Positions 1 through 10,180 are shown, counted from the stretch's first letter. The stretch is DNA of 25,000 bases from Priapulus caudatus (GCF_000485595.1 NW_014577132.1:523719-548718), one strand, 5' to 3'. Numbers and translations are program-made. The notes: generated by a model not told the origin, from the letters alone.

Positions 1-190
1 TCCACGTACTTTAGACACAGATACCAGGCACAGTGGAGGGAAATACCAGGCAATGTAGAGCCAGGTACCACGTACCGTAGACACAGATACCAGGCACAGT
101 GGAGGGAAATACCAGGCAATGTAGAGCCAGGTACCACGCACCGTAGACCCAGATACCAGGCACATTGGAGCTAGATGCCAGGCACATTGT
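1..190. repeat. 66-bp higher-order tandem repeat made of 22-bp subunits (truncated by window edge)
   Basis: About three copies of a 66-bp unit are visible. The string CCACGTAC recurs at 2 and 68, and a CCACGCAC variant follows at about 134. Inside each unit there are three diverged 22-bp subunits, beginning roughly GATACCAGGCAC, AATACCAGGCAA and GGTACCACGTAC. The first two units are almost identical; the last one is degenerate and fades out near 190. The array continues off the left edge, so its full size is unknown. Confidence 0.9.
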
Positions 191-1136
191 CGTAAAATAG
201 GCACCTGCGGCGCCGCCAACCTTAAAGCTGAAGCTCTAGCTAGCTTAACGACCTGATTCGCAGGAAGCTCCTCATTATTCGATAAATATTGACAAAGATA
301 AATTAGATTAACATGAGCTGCGTGTGCGCGGACAAAGAACTGAGGTGATTATGGATTATAATGAGGCGAGCCCATCTTCGCGACAAAAATAAAATAATTC
401 CACTTAATTGACATTACACATGTATGTCCCGTGTAAGCAAGCACATTGACGCTTAACCACATATAGATGACGTGCTAATTCCAGGGAGAACTTCCTACTT
501 TGCAATTACGTATGACTACGGGTCACATTTCATGTATTATTAACATATACCTGCGAGAACAAATTTAGTCATCATACTCCAAGTATCCCCATGTTAAATT
601 CTTTTTTAAACGAAATCGCAAATAAATGACTAGAACACCGTTAATCTATAATGAACTATTGACATGTAGTAAACAATCTCGGCATGCATAGCAATAGACG
701 CATCGTGATATAAAATTTCGTGAAAACGTATAAATTTTGCAGTGTTTTAGCACCTTGATTGAGCTCAGTTTTAACGTGGATCACGACACAGGTGCATTCA
801 GGCTGACATGGGATTAAAACGTACACCATATTGGATTGGATTACTGTATCTGCAAAGGGGTGCAACATCACACCGATTTCTCTTCGCCTCAGCAAAACGT
901 TTCCCTCTAATAATGTTACCGTGCCAATGAAGCTCTTGGGCATTACTGTTATAACAAATTAACGAGCGCATAATTAAACTGGTTTTGCAATTATTATTAA
1001 GCAATCATGCCTGAAGCCCGCGTAAAGTGTGGTCACTCTTAACATATATAACCGACGTTTATTTCACTGGATGCACGTCAGGTCAATAGGTCCAATGTAG
1101 CGTGGCACCCCCTAAGCAACCATAGATTGTCTGACC
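191..1136. other. AT-rich non-coding stretch, no gene seen
   Basis: I see no reading frame with protein-like composition, no RNA gene and no recognisable transposon. The longest frames (95 and 68 codons, minus strand) overlap each other in different frames and look random. The DNA is AT-rich with a few A- and T-runs. Confidence 0.6.
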
Positions 1137-1251
1137 GGTAAAAGTCGAGAAATTACGAGTAAAAGTCGGTAAATTACGAGTAAAAGTCGGTAAATTACGA
1201 GTAAAAGTCGGTAAATTACGAGTAAAAGTCGGTAAATTACGATAAAAGTCG
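1137..1251. repeat. 21-bp minisatellite
   Basis: About 5.4 head-to-tail copies of a 21-bp unit, GTAAAAGTCGGTAAATTACG plus A. The middle units are identical. The first (GTCGAGAAATT) and last (GATAAAAGTCGCG) are degenerate, as usual for array edges. The minus-strand frames over this array (…NLPTFTR…) are repeat translations and not a protein. Confidence 0.95.
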
Positions 1252-1629
1252 CGCGTAACTCTGTGCACGACCAAAGTTGATAGAAACGGAATCGCATGAT
1301 TGCATGGGCAACACGGCGGCACATTCCTCGTTTCATACAGCTTACCCACTTGCTTGTGCCTCCCAACGGTACCTATCGCTGTCCGTACCCGCCACCGAGC
1401 GTCGCGCAACGAATTTTAGGGCCTACTACCGCCTTTTCCTCTCTCCGTTCTATCTTCGTTTAATCGCTTCCTTTCACGCGAGCACGTGAATTATGCACAC
1501 TATCTACACCAATATATTCAGCGCATGCTACTCGTCGCGAAGCGCACATCACCAGTGCACGCATGCAGCACTCGCTTTATCCGCGCCGGCTTCAAATCTT
1601 CTACTAACACGGCGCGTGTCTTTTCATAA
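1252..1629. other. Non-coding flank between minisatellite and pyrimidine tract
   Basis: Mixed-composition DNA without a supportable gene. Short frames on both strands exist but have no start context, domain or codon bias that I can defend. Confidence 0.5.
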
Positions 1630-2223
1630 AGCAGCTCTCTCCCTTCTCTCGCCCTCTCCCCCTTTCTCACCCCCCCCCCCCCCCCTCTCCTCTCTCATCT
1701 CTCTCTCTCTCCGTTCTCTTCTCTCCGTCTGCTCTCTCATCTTACTCATCTCGTCTCTCCATATAATCGAGGGGCACCGCAGGAGACCGGAAGTGCGGTG
1801 GGTCCGGGAGAGAGTCGCTTCCAGATCCGCATCATCTTCTTCTCGCTCTCACGCACTTCCCCACTCTCACTCCCTCTCACGCACCGACATACACAGACAC
1901 TTGGAGCTCGAGCTCCGCCTCCCTTTTCTCTCTTTTCTTTTTCTCTTTCTCCTCTTTCCTACTATCTGTATCCTCTTTTTCGCTCACACCATAACACACA
2001 AACCCCCGCCCACACACGAAGACACTCTCCCCCCCTTTCTCACACGCACACTCACACACCCACAAGGAGCACATACACATACACAGGGCCCCTCACACTC
2101 TCTCTCCGCTTTCCCTTCCTCTTTCCCTTTCTCTCGCTCTCTCTCGCTCTCTCTCTCTCTCTCATCTCTCCGCTCTGCTCTCTCTCTCATCGCCTCCCCT
2201 TCTCTCTCTCTCTTCTCCTCTCT

Positions 2224-2256
<33 letters not shown>

Positions 2257-2260
2257 ACGT
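1630..2260. repeat. Long pyrimidine-rich tract (CT-, C- and CA-rich)
   Basis: About 630 bp where the plus strand is overwhelmingly C and T, with an insert of mixed sequence at about 1770-1850 and a CA-rich segment at about 1986-2095. It contains a run of 16 C at 1670-1685 and several perfect CT dinucleotide runs, notably around 2140-2165 and 2216-2242. The 281- and 174-codon plus-strand frames across it are Ser/Leu/Pro/His low-complexity translations of the tract, so I do not call a gene. Confidence 0.93.
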
Positions 2261-2334
2261 CGCCATGCTACACAAAAGATCGTAGCGATGCAGCGCGCGA
2301 AGATGCGCGGCGTTATATATAACCCAAGAGTGGT

Positions 2335-2361
2335 ATAATATAGATATATAATCTATATTAT
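2335..2361. repeat. Perfect AT-rich hairpin
   Basis: ATAATATAGAT at 2335-2345 and ATCTATATTAT at 2351-2361 are exact reverse complements separated by a 5-nt loop (ATATA). It lies just after the pyrimidine tract. There is no T-run or gene end that would make it a terminator. Confidence 0.85.
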
Positions 2362-2639
2362 CAAGAGTACATAATAGCGATCCATACAGTAAATGATTGA
2401 GAACATATATATACATCTCTATTGATGTACTCTTGTATAATTATAACACTCTGATAATAACCAAAGGCTGCCGCCGCGGCCGCCGCCAAACCGCCACCCA
2501 GAGCTTCAACAGCATCTCTTATGTATATGCTCGGAGAAACTGCTCTGCGCCTTTCGTTATCCTCAATACAGGGCATCACTTCAAGTAGTCATCTAAATCG
2601 CACAGCGCACGCGCCAGTTTCTGGCGACACATGGTTTGG
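2362..2639. other. Short unique spacer with a GCC trinucleotide run
   Basis: Non-coding by inspection. It includes a CCGCCGCGGCCGCCGCC-type GC-rich island at about 2470-2487 within otherwise AT-rich DNA. The short frames on both strands have no recognisable similarity. Confidence 0.5.
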
Positions 2640-3720
2640 AATGGATGGATAATGGATGATGGATAGGATGGATGGATGGATGGATGGATGGATGGATGGA
2701 TGGTATGATGCAGATGCATGGATGGACTGGTGGATGGATGTTATGGATGGATTGAGAATGGATGGATCGGATGGATGGATGGATGGATGGATGGATGGAT
2801 GCTGGATGGGATTGGATGATGGATGGATGGATGGATGATGGATGATGATGGATGGATGGATGGATGGATGGATGGATGGAGGATGATGGATGGATGATGG
2901 CGATGGACATAGCGTGGAATGGATGGATGGATGGATGGATGGATGGATGGAGTGGATGGGATGGAATGGATGGATGGAGAATGGATTGGATGGTGATGCG
3001 ATGCATGATGCATGGATGGATGGATGGATGAATGGTTGGATGGATGGATGGATGGATGTGATGTATGGATGATGGATGGATGGATGGATGGATGCATGGC
3101 TGGATGGTATGGATGGATGGATGGATGATGGATGGATGGATGGATGGATGGATGGATGGATGGACTGGAATGGATGGATGGATGCCAGCCATGGATGCTA
3201 ATGAGCATGGAATGGATGCATGGATGGATGGATGGAATGGATGGCATGCATTGATGGATGGATGGACGGAGCGATGGGTGGATGGATGGATGGATGGATG
3301 GATGGACTGGCTGGATGGAATGGATGGATGGATGGATGATGGCTGGATGATGGATTGGATGGATGGATGGATGGATGGATGGATGGATGGAATGCATGCA
3401 GGATGCATGGATGCATGGATAGACATGAATGGCATGGATGGAGCATTGGGTGGATGAATGGGGGGGAAGGATGAATGGATGTATGCCAGCATGGATGGAT
3501 GGATGGACGGATGGATGGTGGACTGGATGGATGAGTGGGTGGATGGTTATGGATGGATGGATGCATGCATGGAATTGGATGCATGGATGGCAGGATGGAT
3601 GCATGGATTGGATGCATGATGGATGCATCGGTGGATGAGGGGGGGATGGATGCATGGATTGAAGCATGGTATGGATGGGATGGATGGATGATGGATGGAT
3701 GGGATGGATGGATGATAGAT
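2640..3720. repeat. ATGG tetranucleotide array 1
   Basis: About 1.08 kb of imperfect (ATGG)n, which is (CATC)n on the other strand. It is interrupted by single-base indels (TGATGG, GGGATGG, GAATGG) and ATGC variants. Because the unit is four bases long and stop-free, it creates long overlapping frames on both strands (HPSIHPSI…, MDGWMDGW…) of up to 374 codons; these are artefacts. The right end (about 3445-3720) contains landmarks such as ATGAATGGGGGGGAAGGATG that recur in array 2, so it belongs to the ~7-kb duplication. Confidence 0.97.
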
Positions 3721-3770
3721 TAAGATATATAGATAGATAGATAGATAGATGATTGAATAGATATATAGAT
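3721..3770. repeat. GATA tetranucleotide array (copy A)
   Basis: A short (GATA)n stretch, partly degenerate (ATATATAGATAG), directly after the ATGG array. It is repeated at the same place in copy B (about 10661-10715). Confidence 0.9.
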
Positions 3771-5164
3771 AGGAAGAGCGGGAGAGGCGAAAGGGGGTGT
3801 AAGATGAGGCGTACCGACATCCTCAGCCGGCAGTATGGGTCGGGACAGAAACTATTCGAGGGCACGGGTAGAATAGTGCGCCGGGAGGGGTGGGGCTACA
3901 GCTCTACGCCACGTTAAAGCTCACGGCTGCTATCTCATGTACGGGCAATGCTAACACTGGAGAAGCATGGCGGACGTGGCGTAGCCGGCCAAGTCATGCA
4001 CGGGTGGTTTAGCAAGTGAAAAGGACTGTAAGGGTGAGGGTCCCACAGGTGACTAGATCATATGTGGGTCAGTGATGTGGAGTGAAAGTGTGTGGCTGGG
4101 TCCATTGCTGCAACTTACCTCTACATCTAGTGCGGCTGAACCAGAGATAATGGATGGTACATAGTGATCACAGTAATGGTATAGTATGGGCCGTAGTTCA
4201 CAGACAGCTAGCCGGGCGGATAGGCGTGTGCTTGGTTGGCCGGCCAATAGCTGGCACGGCGAGATAGCAGTGGGAGGCGAGGCGCTATCGACTAAACTTA
4301 TAGACGAGTTGCATGTTAACAGTCGTGTACGGGGTCGGGGTGAGTCATTCCTGAGCCAACTCGCAGGCGGTCAAGTGGCGCAAGGGGAAGGGTTGGTGAA
4401 ACTCGCCCAAATATTTTTATAACAGTGTAGGCAATGGAACAATGTACAATGTGTGTAACTGCAAGAATGTAAACATTCGATGACGTCACAATGTAGGCGA
4501 CGCCAGGTGAAAGCACTGTGTATACAACATCGCATGTGAAATAATCTAACAGCAATGAGCATATGCCGCGCTGTACAAGACGACAGTTCATACATATTTT
4601 GCTGCTTCGCACATCCCATTCCTACCGCGATCTCCTATCTAGACCAGCACCCTTCTAATCAGCACAAGTACCATGCATCTAGCACATAGCATCACTCATG
4701 CCTGCATCCTCATCTCATCAGCATCTTAGTCAGCGTCCTCCGCCCTGCGCGGAGCGAGTGTCGCTCCACTTCACGAAAATTCGAATACCAAGAGCGAAAT
4801 GCGTGTGCAGGCATTCAGAATATACTGTCGGCGCCAATTAATCTCGGTAACATATGGAAACACACGTCACACTGCAGCAGGTGATGCATGGGAATCACAG
4901 CTCAAATATCTGCACTTCAGCTTCGTTGCGGTTGGCCCAGGAAACGAATCCACGGGAAATGCCGGATAGATGGCAATCAAGTTGCGGAATATGTGTATGC
5001 TGGGCGCGTCTGGATAAAAGTGCTGGCGCAGAATATACAACTTTTCTCCCATCTCGTGGCCACAATTCCATAATAATAAACTCAGTCAGACAAACAGATT
5101 CAATAGGTCTATATGGTTTGCAGACGCGCTATAATAAGCGCAGTGCACTGTCATACGCTCTGCC
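3771..5164. other. Non-coding part of copy A before the minisatellite
   Basis: Mixed-composition unique DNA, matched by about 10716-12031 in copy B. The short frames here are not preserved between the copies because indels shift them, which argues against a protein-coding region. The only motif I single out is the palindromic TGACGTCA at 4481. Confidence 0.6.
4481..4488. promoter_or_regulatory. CRE-like palindrome TGACGTCA (copy A)
   Basis: A perfect 8-bp cAMP-response-element motif (CREB/ATF site) inside ATTCGATGACGTCACAATG. It is retained in copy B at 11398-11405. Motif only; no adjacent gene supports regulatory use. Confidence 0.4.
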
Positions 5165-5930
5165 TGCTAGCATCCCACTCTCTGGCGCATCCCATCCGTA
5201 CCCCTCAAGCATCCACCGCCCTGCGAACACTCATCCTCCAGCATCCACGCGTGTCAAGCATCCACCTGCAGCATCCACCCTCCAGTCCACTGCCGATCCA
5301 CACCCTGCCAGCACACCCTGCCAGCATCCAACTGCCACTCCACTCTCGCAGCATCCACCGCTCGCAGCTATCCACCTGCCAGCATCCACCACTGACCAGC
5401 ATCAGCACCTCAGCATCCATGCCTGCCAGCATCCCACCTCCCAGCATCCACCGCTGCCAGCATCCACGCCTGCCAGTGATGCTCGACCCTGCAGCATCCA
5501 CCCTGCCAGCATCCACGCCTGCAGCATCCATCCATGCAGCATCCACCCTCCCAGCATCCACCCCTGCCAGCATCAACCCTGCCAGCATGCCACCCCTGCC
5601 AGCATCCACGACTCTGCATGCATCCCACCCGGCCTGCAATCCGGCACGCCTCCAGCATGTCCACCCTGACCAGCTCAACGCCTGTCAGCGAATCCATCCC
5701 TGCCTAGCATGCGCACCCTGGCAAGCATGCACGCGCTGCCAGCATCGCACCTTGGGCCAGCATCCACCGCTGCCAGCGATCCACCGGCCAGCATCCCACC
5801 TGCTGCCAGCATCCACCCTGCCGCCAGCATCACCGCTGTGCAGCATCCACCCTCACCAGCATCACGCCGCCCTCCCAGCATCCACCCCCCGAGCATCAAC
5901 CCTAGTCAGCATCCACGCCATGAACCAGCT
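5165..5930. repeat. 15-bp minisatellite, copy A (degenerate)
   Basis: A tandem array with consensus CAGCATCCACCCTGC or CAGCATCCACCCTCC. Copy A is noisy: many units are 13-18 bp because of single-base indels. The unit is a multiple of three, so all frames give Pro/Ser/His/Ala-rich stop-free translations on the plus strand and Gly/Trp/Asp/Ala-rich ones on the minus strand (271 and 289 codons are the longest). I do not regard these as genes. Confidence 0.93.
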
Positions 5931-6170
5931 TCCGTCCGTCCGACATCCAGTCTTCTCTCCCTCTATCCCGGCGACCCGCTAAAGGCTCGTCTGTTTGACA
6001 TGTGCATGACGCCACTTCATTAATGGCCACGTGGACGTGTGCGCGTAAAACACAAACAAGGCCTGTCAGGCGGCGAACCCGGCCGACAATGCTATTGAGC
6101 CGACCAGGCACGCGCCGGGAGAGAATTACACGCAGAGTCACCGCCAGCGAAGGTATCGTGTGGTGACACT

Positions 6171-6203
6171 GGCGCGCGCGCGCGCGCACACACACACACA
6201 CAC
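6171..6203. repeat. (GC)n(AC)n alternating purine-pyrimidine tract
   Basis: GGCGCGCGCGCGCGCGC runs straight into ACACACACACACAC. Every step alternates purine and pyrimidine, the classic composition for left-handed Z-DNA. Copy B has the same tract at 13184-13217. Confidence 0.95.
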
Positions 6204-6462
6204 GCCGAGATACGCGGGCGAGCTCTGTAAACGCCTCATCGCTGAATTGATCACGTGTGTAATTGGTTTCTTGGGTCCCTACCCTGCCCCCCACCCCACC
6301 ACCCATCTCTAGCGGATGTGTACGTGTACATTGTACCTCAATGCGTCCTTAATTAGGGGGCCGGCGAGCAAAGCGGGTGCGCGTGACGCTGCATTATTAA
6401 TGAGCTTCCTACAGGCGCGAGCACTTCGTTTGGCCGCGCTCAGATTTACCGTCCGACGTACG

Positions 6463-6600
6463 CACGCACGCACAGCACACACAGTCAGACCAAACACGCA
6501 CGCAGGCACGCATGTACACAGAAACACACGCGCGCACATCCATAGGCGCACGCACACGCACGCACACGTGCACGGACCGACGCATACATACGGCAGACAC
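6463..6600. repeat. CGCA/CACA microsatellite block (copy A)
   Basis: Interspersed CGCACGCACG and ACACACA runs, degenerate. It explains the His/Thr/Arg-rich plus-strand and Val/Cys/Arg-rich minus-strand frames in this region. Confidence 0.85.
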
Positions 6601-7081
6601 CTTGGGTAGGATAATACCTCCACAGGATAAGTAACCTAGCTCAACTGGGGCGGCGAACAGCGTTTGTGACGCGGCCGCGTTCGTTACATCGGCTCTCACA
6701 CTCAGTCGTCGGGTCGTGACAGTCGTCGCGCCGTGATCGCATGCGACAGCGTCAACATGGACTCCCGCCTACACACATCATCTATCACTGCACGCCCTGA
6801 TGACCTTCTTACGGCCTACTGCGCCATGCCTACGCCCTGCTGCACCTCCCCTACAAACTGCGGCCCCCGCGCATTACTACTCCTCCTACGCCTATGCTGT
6901 CCTGCCTTGCTGTCCGCCAACCCCCCGCCACGGGCCTGGCCCCGGTCACCCCACGCCTTGCTGCCCCCTCCCCCACGCCATGCTGACTCCCAACACATAC
7001 TCCACCACTGCCTCCCCCACACCCCCTCATTCACTTGCTTCCTGCTGGCCCCTCCCCACGCCGTGCTCCCCCCTCTGGCCG

Positions 7082-7878
7082 CAGTGCTGGATTACCGCAT
7101 TAAGCAGACTAAGCACGTGCTTAGGGCAGCCAGGGCCAAAGGGGGCACCACAAGTTGGGAAAAGGGTGAAAAGAAAAAAAACCCAATAAAGATTTGTACT
7201 TCCAGGTGTACCACAAGGGGCCCCCAACAATACAATACAAATACAAGAGGCCCCTATGCCACCCACAGGTGCTAATTCCCATTATCAGAAAGTGAAAGGT
7301 ACTCAAAGACTTGTCAGACACTCATTGATGCTTATCCAAATGACATGAACAACACTTTGTCTACAGAGCTTCAGCAGTTCCATTCATATGTTCTTCATAA
7401 GTTTAAAACAACCAAGAAAACATCTTTCACTCCACATGGAACTTTACAACACAATTACAGAACAAACTAGAGAGTGCCTTTCCAAATGTTGAAATTGTCT
7501 TAAGAATATTTTTAACATTAATGGTCACCAACTGCACAACAGAGAGGTATTTCTGCCAACAACTGAAACGTGTAAAAAAACAAATAGATTGACTCGTAGT
7601 CAGAATGAAGGTGTACATGCATGTACGCTCAAAATTGCCTCAAATACCATCTCCTGCGATCTACATTTTAAAAAATTTCTGGGGGAGGACCCCCATACCC
7701 CCCGCCTGTTTATCACCACCCTCCTTGAGATCCTACATAAATTTTTGTACTGCTGCAACCTGCATTGTATATTTGTTCAGACAGGTCAACAACTAAAATG
7801 GACTGGGTCAGTGTGGAAAGGAGGGGGCACCAAGATTGGTCAGTGCTTAGGGCACCAGTGAGCCTTAATCCGCCCCTG
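7082..7878 (+). mobile_element. Decayed hAT-superfamily DNA transposon, copy A
   Basis: About 0.8 kb. The left end starts CAGTGCTGGATTA and the right end finishes TTAATCCGCCCCTG, so the ends form imperfect inverted repeats of the CAG…CTG type. The flanks CCTCTGGCC (7072-7080) and CCTCTGCC (7879-7886) look like an 8-bp target-site duplication with one indel, the hAT hallmark. Inside, 7467-7592 translates with FPNVEIVLRIFLTL and TTERYF…LKRVKKQI, which fits the hAT C-terminal dimerisation domain. The element is far too short to be autonomous and sits at the same place in copy B, so it inserted before the duplication. Confidence 0.85.
7285..7592 (+). pseudogene. hAT transposase C-terminal remnant, copy A
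   Basis: Two blocks of the C-terminal part of a hAT transposase survive. The first, from 7285 (SESERYSKTCQTLIDAYP…), reads open until a TAG near 7469. The second, 7467-7592, is in another frame and carries the dimerisation signature FPNVEIVLRIFLTL, ending in a TGA at 7590-7592. The two are offset by a frameshift. The catalytic RNase-H-like region and the zinc-finger N-terminus are missing. Intact hAT transposases have several hundred residues, so this is a relic. The family call rests on the dimerisation block; the sub-family (ZMYM/THAP-like) is a guess. Confidence 0.75.
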
Positions 7879-8611
7879 CCTCTGCCACACCATGCTTGAT
7901 CGACCCCTCAACACGTACCCACTGCTCCCCCTCCGCCACGCCTTTTTGTCCCCCCCCACGCTCTGTTAACCCTCTCCTATGTTATACGTAGCCCTCCATA
8001 TCAGTACACAATAGACACCCCACCAAGCCTTACTAATAAGATATTATCTAACTATATATCGGTTCCGTAACCTTTATACAACCAAGATACTATATTAACT
8101 TTATCCGGTCTATATACCGTTCTGACCAACCGTCTTGTCTCCGATACCCCCTCGCTAGTCCTCCCCTCTACAATGCTAGGCCTCCTCATGACAGTCTAGT
8201 CCTCTTTATTAACCCCTAGCGTCCCCCATACACTCCCAACCCTCACAGTGCCATACTAGCTCTCCCAGTGTCATACTATCCCTGCCCATGACCTAAAAGC
8301 CCATCCCATGCCCTAAACTACACCACCACGCCGTACTCTACCCAAGACACATTGACCATCTCTTACGATGTATTTGTTACCCATACCTATGTCCTTTTTT
8401 CTCACCTTCCTCCGAGCCCGAGCCGCCTAACCGCCAGCCTTCCAACATTTGGAACTGGCCCCAACATAACCGGCTGTGTTACAGCTATCGCAGTTTCTCA
8501 GAGACACTGCCAGATCCAGCTACTTGAATGAAGCCTTTCTCGCTGTTTTTCGGTGTGCCAGTTCGTGTCGCTACGATGGCGGCCACTCTATGTGCCAACG
8601 TTCTATCAAGG
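7879..8611. other. C-rich non-coding DNA, copy A
   Basis: CCTCC- and CACGCC-rich DNA grading into AT-richer sequence. No gene is seen. The short frames are not preserved in copy B (14938-15690). Confidence 0.5.
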
Positions 8612-8644
8612 GTACATAATAGAGAGCACATCTCTATTATGTAC
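8612..8644. repeat. Perfect 14-bp inverted repeat with 5-nt loop
   Basis: GTACATAATAGAGA (8612-8625), loop GCACA, TCTCTATTATGTAC (8631-8644). The arms are exact complements. The aligned place in copy B (about 15690-15720) reads GGGCATAATTACAATTC and no longer pairs. Confidence 0.9.
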
Positions 8645-9890
8645 TTACTGTTGGTTATATCTCACGTTCGATGTGCACCCACGTCGTTGATCCGCAGAGC
8701 CACACGCGGTGCAGATCTCACGGTAACGAGACAACGTGATTAGGATGTACCAAACGTAATTACTGCATTACTACTACATGCGTTTCTCCTGCCATGTACA
8801 CGCACACCTCACACGGAGGGCCCCGCACGTAGCTGAGTGTGCACATACTGAGGGGGCATTGCGACGGGTCACTGCTGGGTTAACACTATCTACTTTTAGT
8901 TAAAACGTTGACGAGTTGATCCACTTTTCAACGTTCTAACAACCTTTCTAAACGATGTTACTCGGATTGCTACCCAACGGTTGTTAAAATCAACTGCACA
9001 TGCAGTGACTGCAACATGGCTATACGGAGACCATCAAAGTTCAGTGTGACCGCCAAACTATACAGTGACCTTCGGATTGTACGATTCATCATTCTGTGGA
9101 GGGCTTTAGAGTCTGAGAAGTCAGCATGTGTACTGAATTCGCGATATATCAGCTTTTCAGCCTTGGTATGCATGCAAGCTGTTCGTATCACCAGTATGCC
9201 TGCATAAAGCTTATTTACCATGTATCTAAGCTGATTCTTACCTTCGAAACCATCACCCTATAAAAATGTAAAACTAATTTAATTTGTCAAAAAGTTTCAT
9301 TTTCGCTGTAGAATCTTAATTAAAACCGCGCTTGCCATTCATTCCACGAGAAACCTTGTACGCAGTTTGCTTCTATTAGCCTAATGCTTCCGGCTGTTCT
9401 CTTCAGTAGTTATCCTTACAAACGCATCCTCAACGCCCCCACCCCGCCTCCCCACACGCAACTATAAAAAACCAGCTGAATCGCTTTACGTTCAGCCGGT
9501 AAAAATCGTGCCATTCGATGATTGTAAAAATACATTCAATCGGCATGCCGGCGTTCTATATCACACAGTGCATTCGCAATCGGTGCCCTTCACAATGGCT
9601 GGGCAAGATCACGCGTACTGAGTTATTGTAATATCTGCGATTATTCACAGATATGCCTCAAGGAATTCCACGAAACCTTCAGCTGTTGACGTCTATATCC
9701 TACATTTGCGATATGCACAGGAATTAAATGTGCTTTCTAAAACACTAGAACGTAAGAGCCATGGCAGAACTGATCTCGAACAGAAAGAAGGACACAATAA
9801 TAACAATCACTACTTTATTTAAACTTGGAATTCATCACCTAATTATCAAAATTTTATAGCATTGATAGAAATACACAAATAATGAAAATA
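8645..9890. other. AT-rich non-coding DNA, copy A
   Basis: No coding or RNA gene that I can support. It includes a TATA-like CTATAAAAAACC at about 9462-9474 followed by an imperfect short inverted repeat (GCTGAA…TTCAGC). This is kept in copy B at about 16570-16605. Confidence 0.5.
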
Positions 9891-9938
9891 TCAGGAGCGT
9901 ATAATGACAAATACGTATTTGTCATTATACGCTCCTGA
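9891..9938. repeat. 48-bp perfect zero-loop palindrome
   Basis: The left arm begins TCAGGAGCGTATAATGACAA and continues to ATAC at 9914. The right arm, from GTAT at 9915 to CCTGA at 9938, is its exact reverse complement with no spacer. The copy-B counterpart at about 16998-17044 has several single-base indels in the left arm (AGAGCGATAATCATGAC) and is imperfect. Confidence 0.97.
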
Positions 9939-10116
9939 AAATATGTATAAGAGTATTAACACCTTAACTGATATCTGGGCAAGTGGCGTTAGTTGACTTA
10001 TATTGTGGTGCCATTGCTATTTGTGGGATCTTAGAAAACATTGCTGAAATGCTTACAGAAAATGTATCACGTTCATACTATTCTAATTCTATACACCGAA
10101 ACGCGTAAAATGCGTG

Positions 10117-10150
10117 TATAAAACGTCGTGCAAACACACAAATTCTCAGT
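10117..10150 (+). promoter_or_regulatory. Core-promoter-like TATA + initiator (copy A)
   Basis: TATAAAAC at 10117-10124 is followed by TCAGT at 10146-10150, an arthropod-style initiator consensus. The T of TATA and the A of TCAGT are 31 bp apart, the canonical spacing for RNA polymerase II. The same pair and spacing occur in copy B. No transcript evidence is available. Confidence 0.4.
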
Positions 10151-10180
10151 CTGTAATCTGATCAAAAATTAATCCCATGC

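Larger units (their letters stand above)
5931..7081. other. Non-coding DNA with Z-prone and CA repeats (copy A)
   Basis: Between the minisatellite and the hAT relic. It holds the (GC)n(AC)n tract, a CGCA/CACA-rich block at about 6463-6600 and a C-rich CCTCCCCCACGCC-like region at about 6830-7080. No protein domain is recognisable and the frames are not conserved in copy B. Confidence 0.6.

Noticed and set aside
1493-2338. 281-codon Ser/Leu-rich plus-strand frame
   Set aside because: It follows the CT/CA-rich tract, has no domain, and is explained by absence of stops in pyrimidine-rich DNA.
2593-3865. Frames of 299 and 374 codons rich in HPSI, and MDGW-rich frames on the other strand
   Set aside because: Direct translations of the stop-free ATGG tetranucleotide array; all frames are open and no unique domain exists.
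4053-4612. Short minus-strand frames rich in hydrophobic residues
   Set aside because: Not conserved between copies A and B and lacking any start context or domain.
4854-5982. 271- and 289-codon frames in copy A
   Set aside because: Same minisatellite origin; overlapping in different frames with equal composition.
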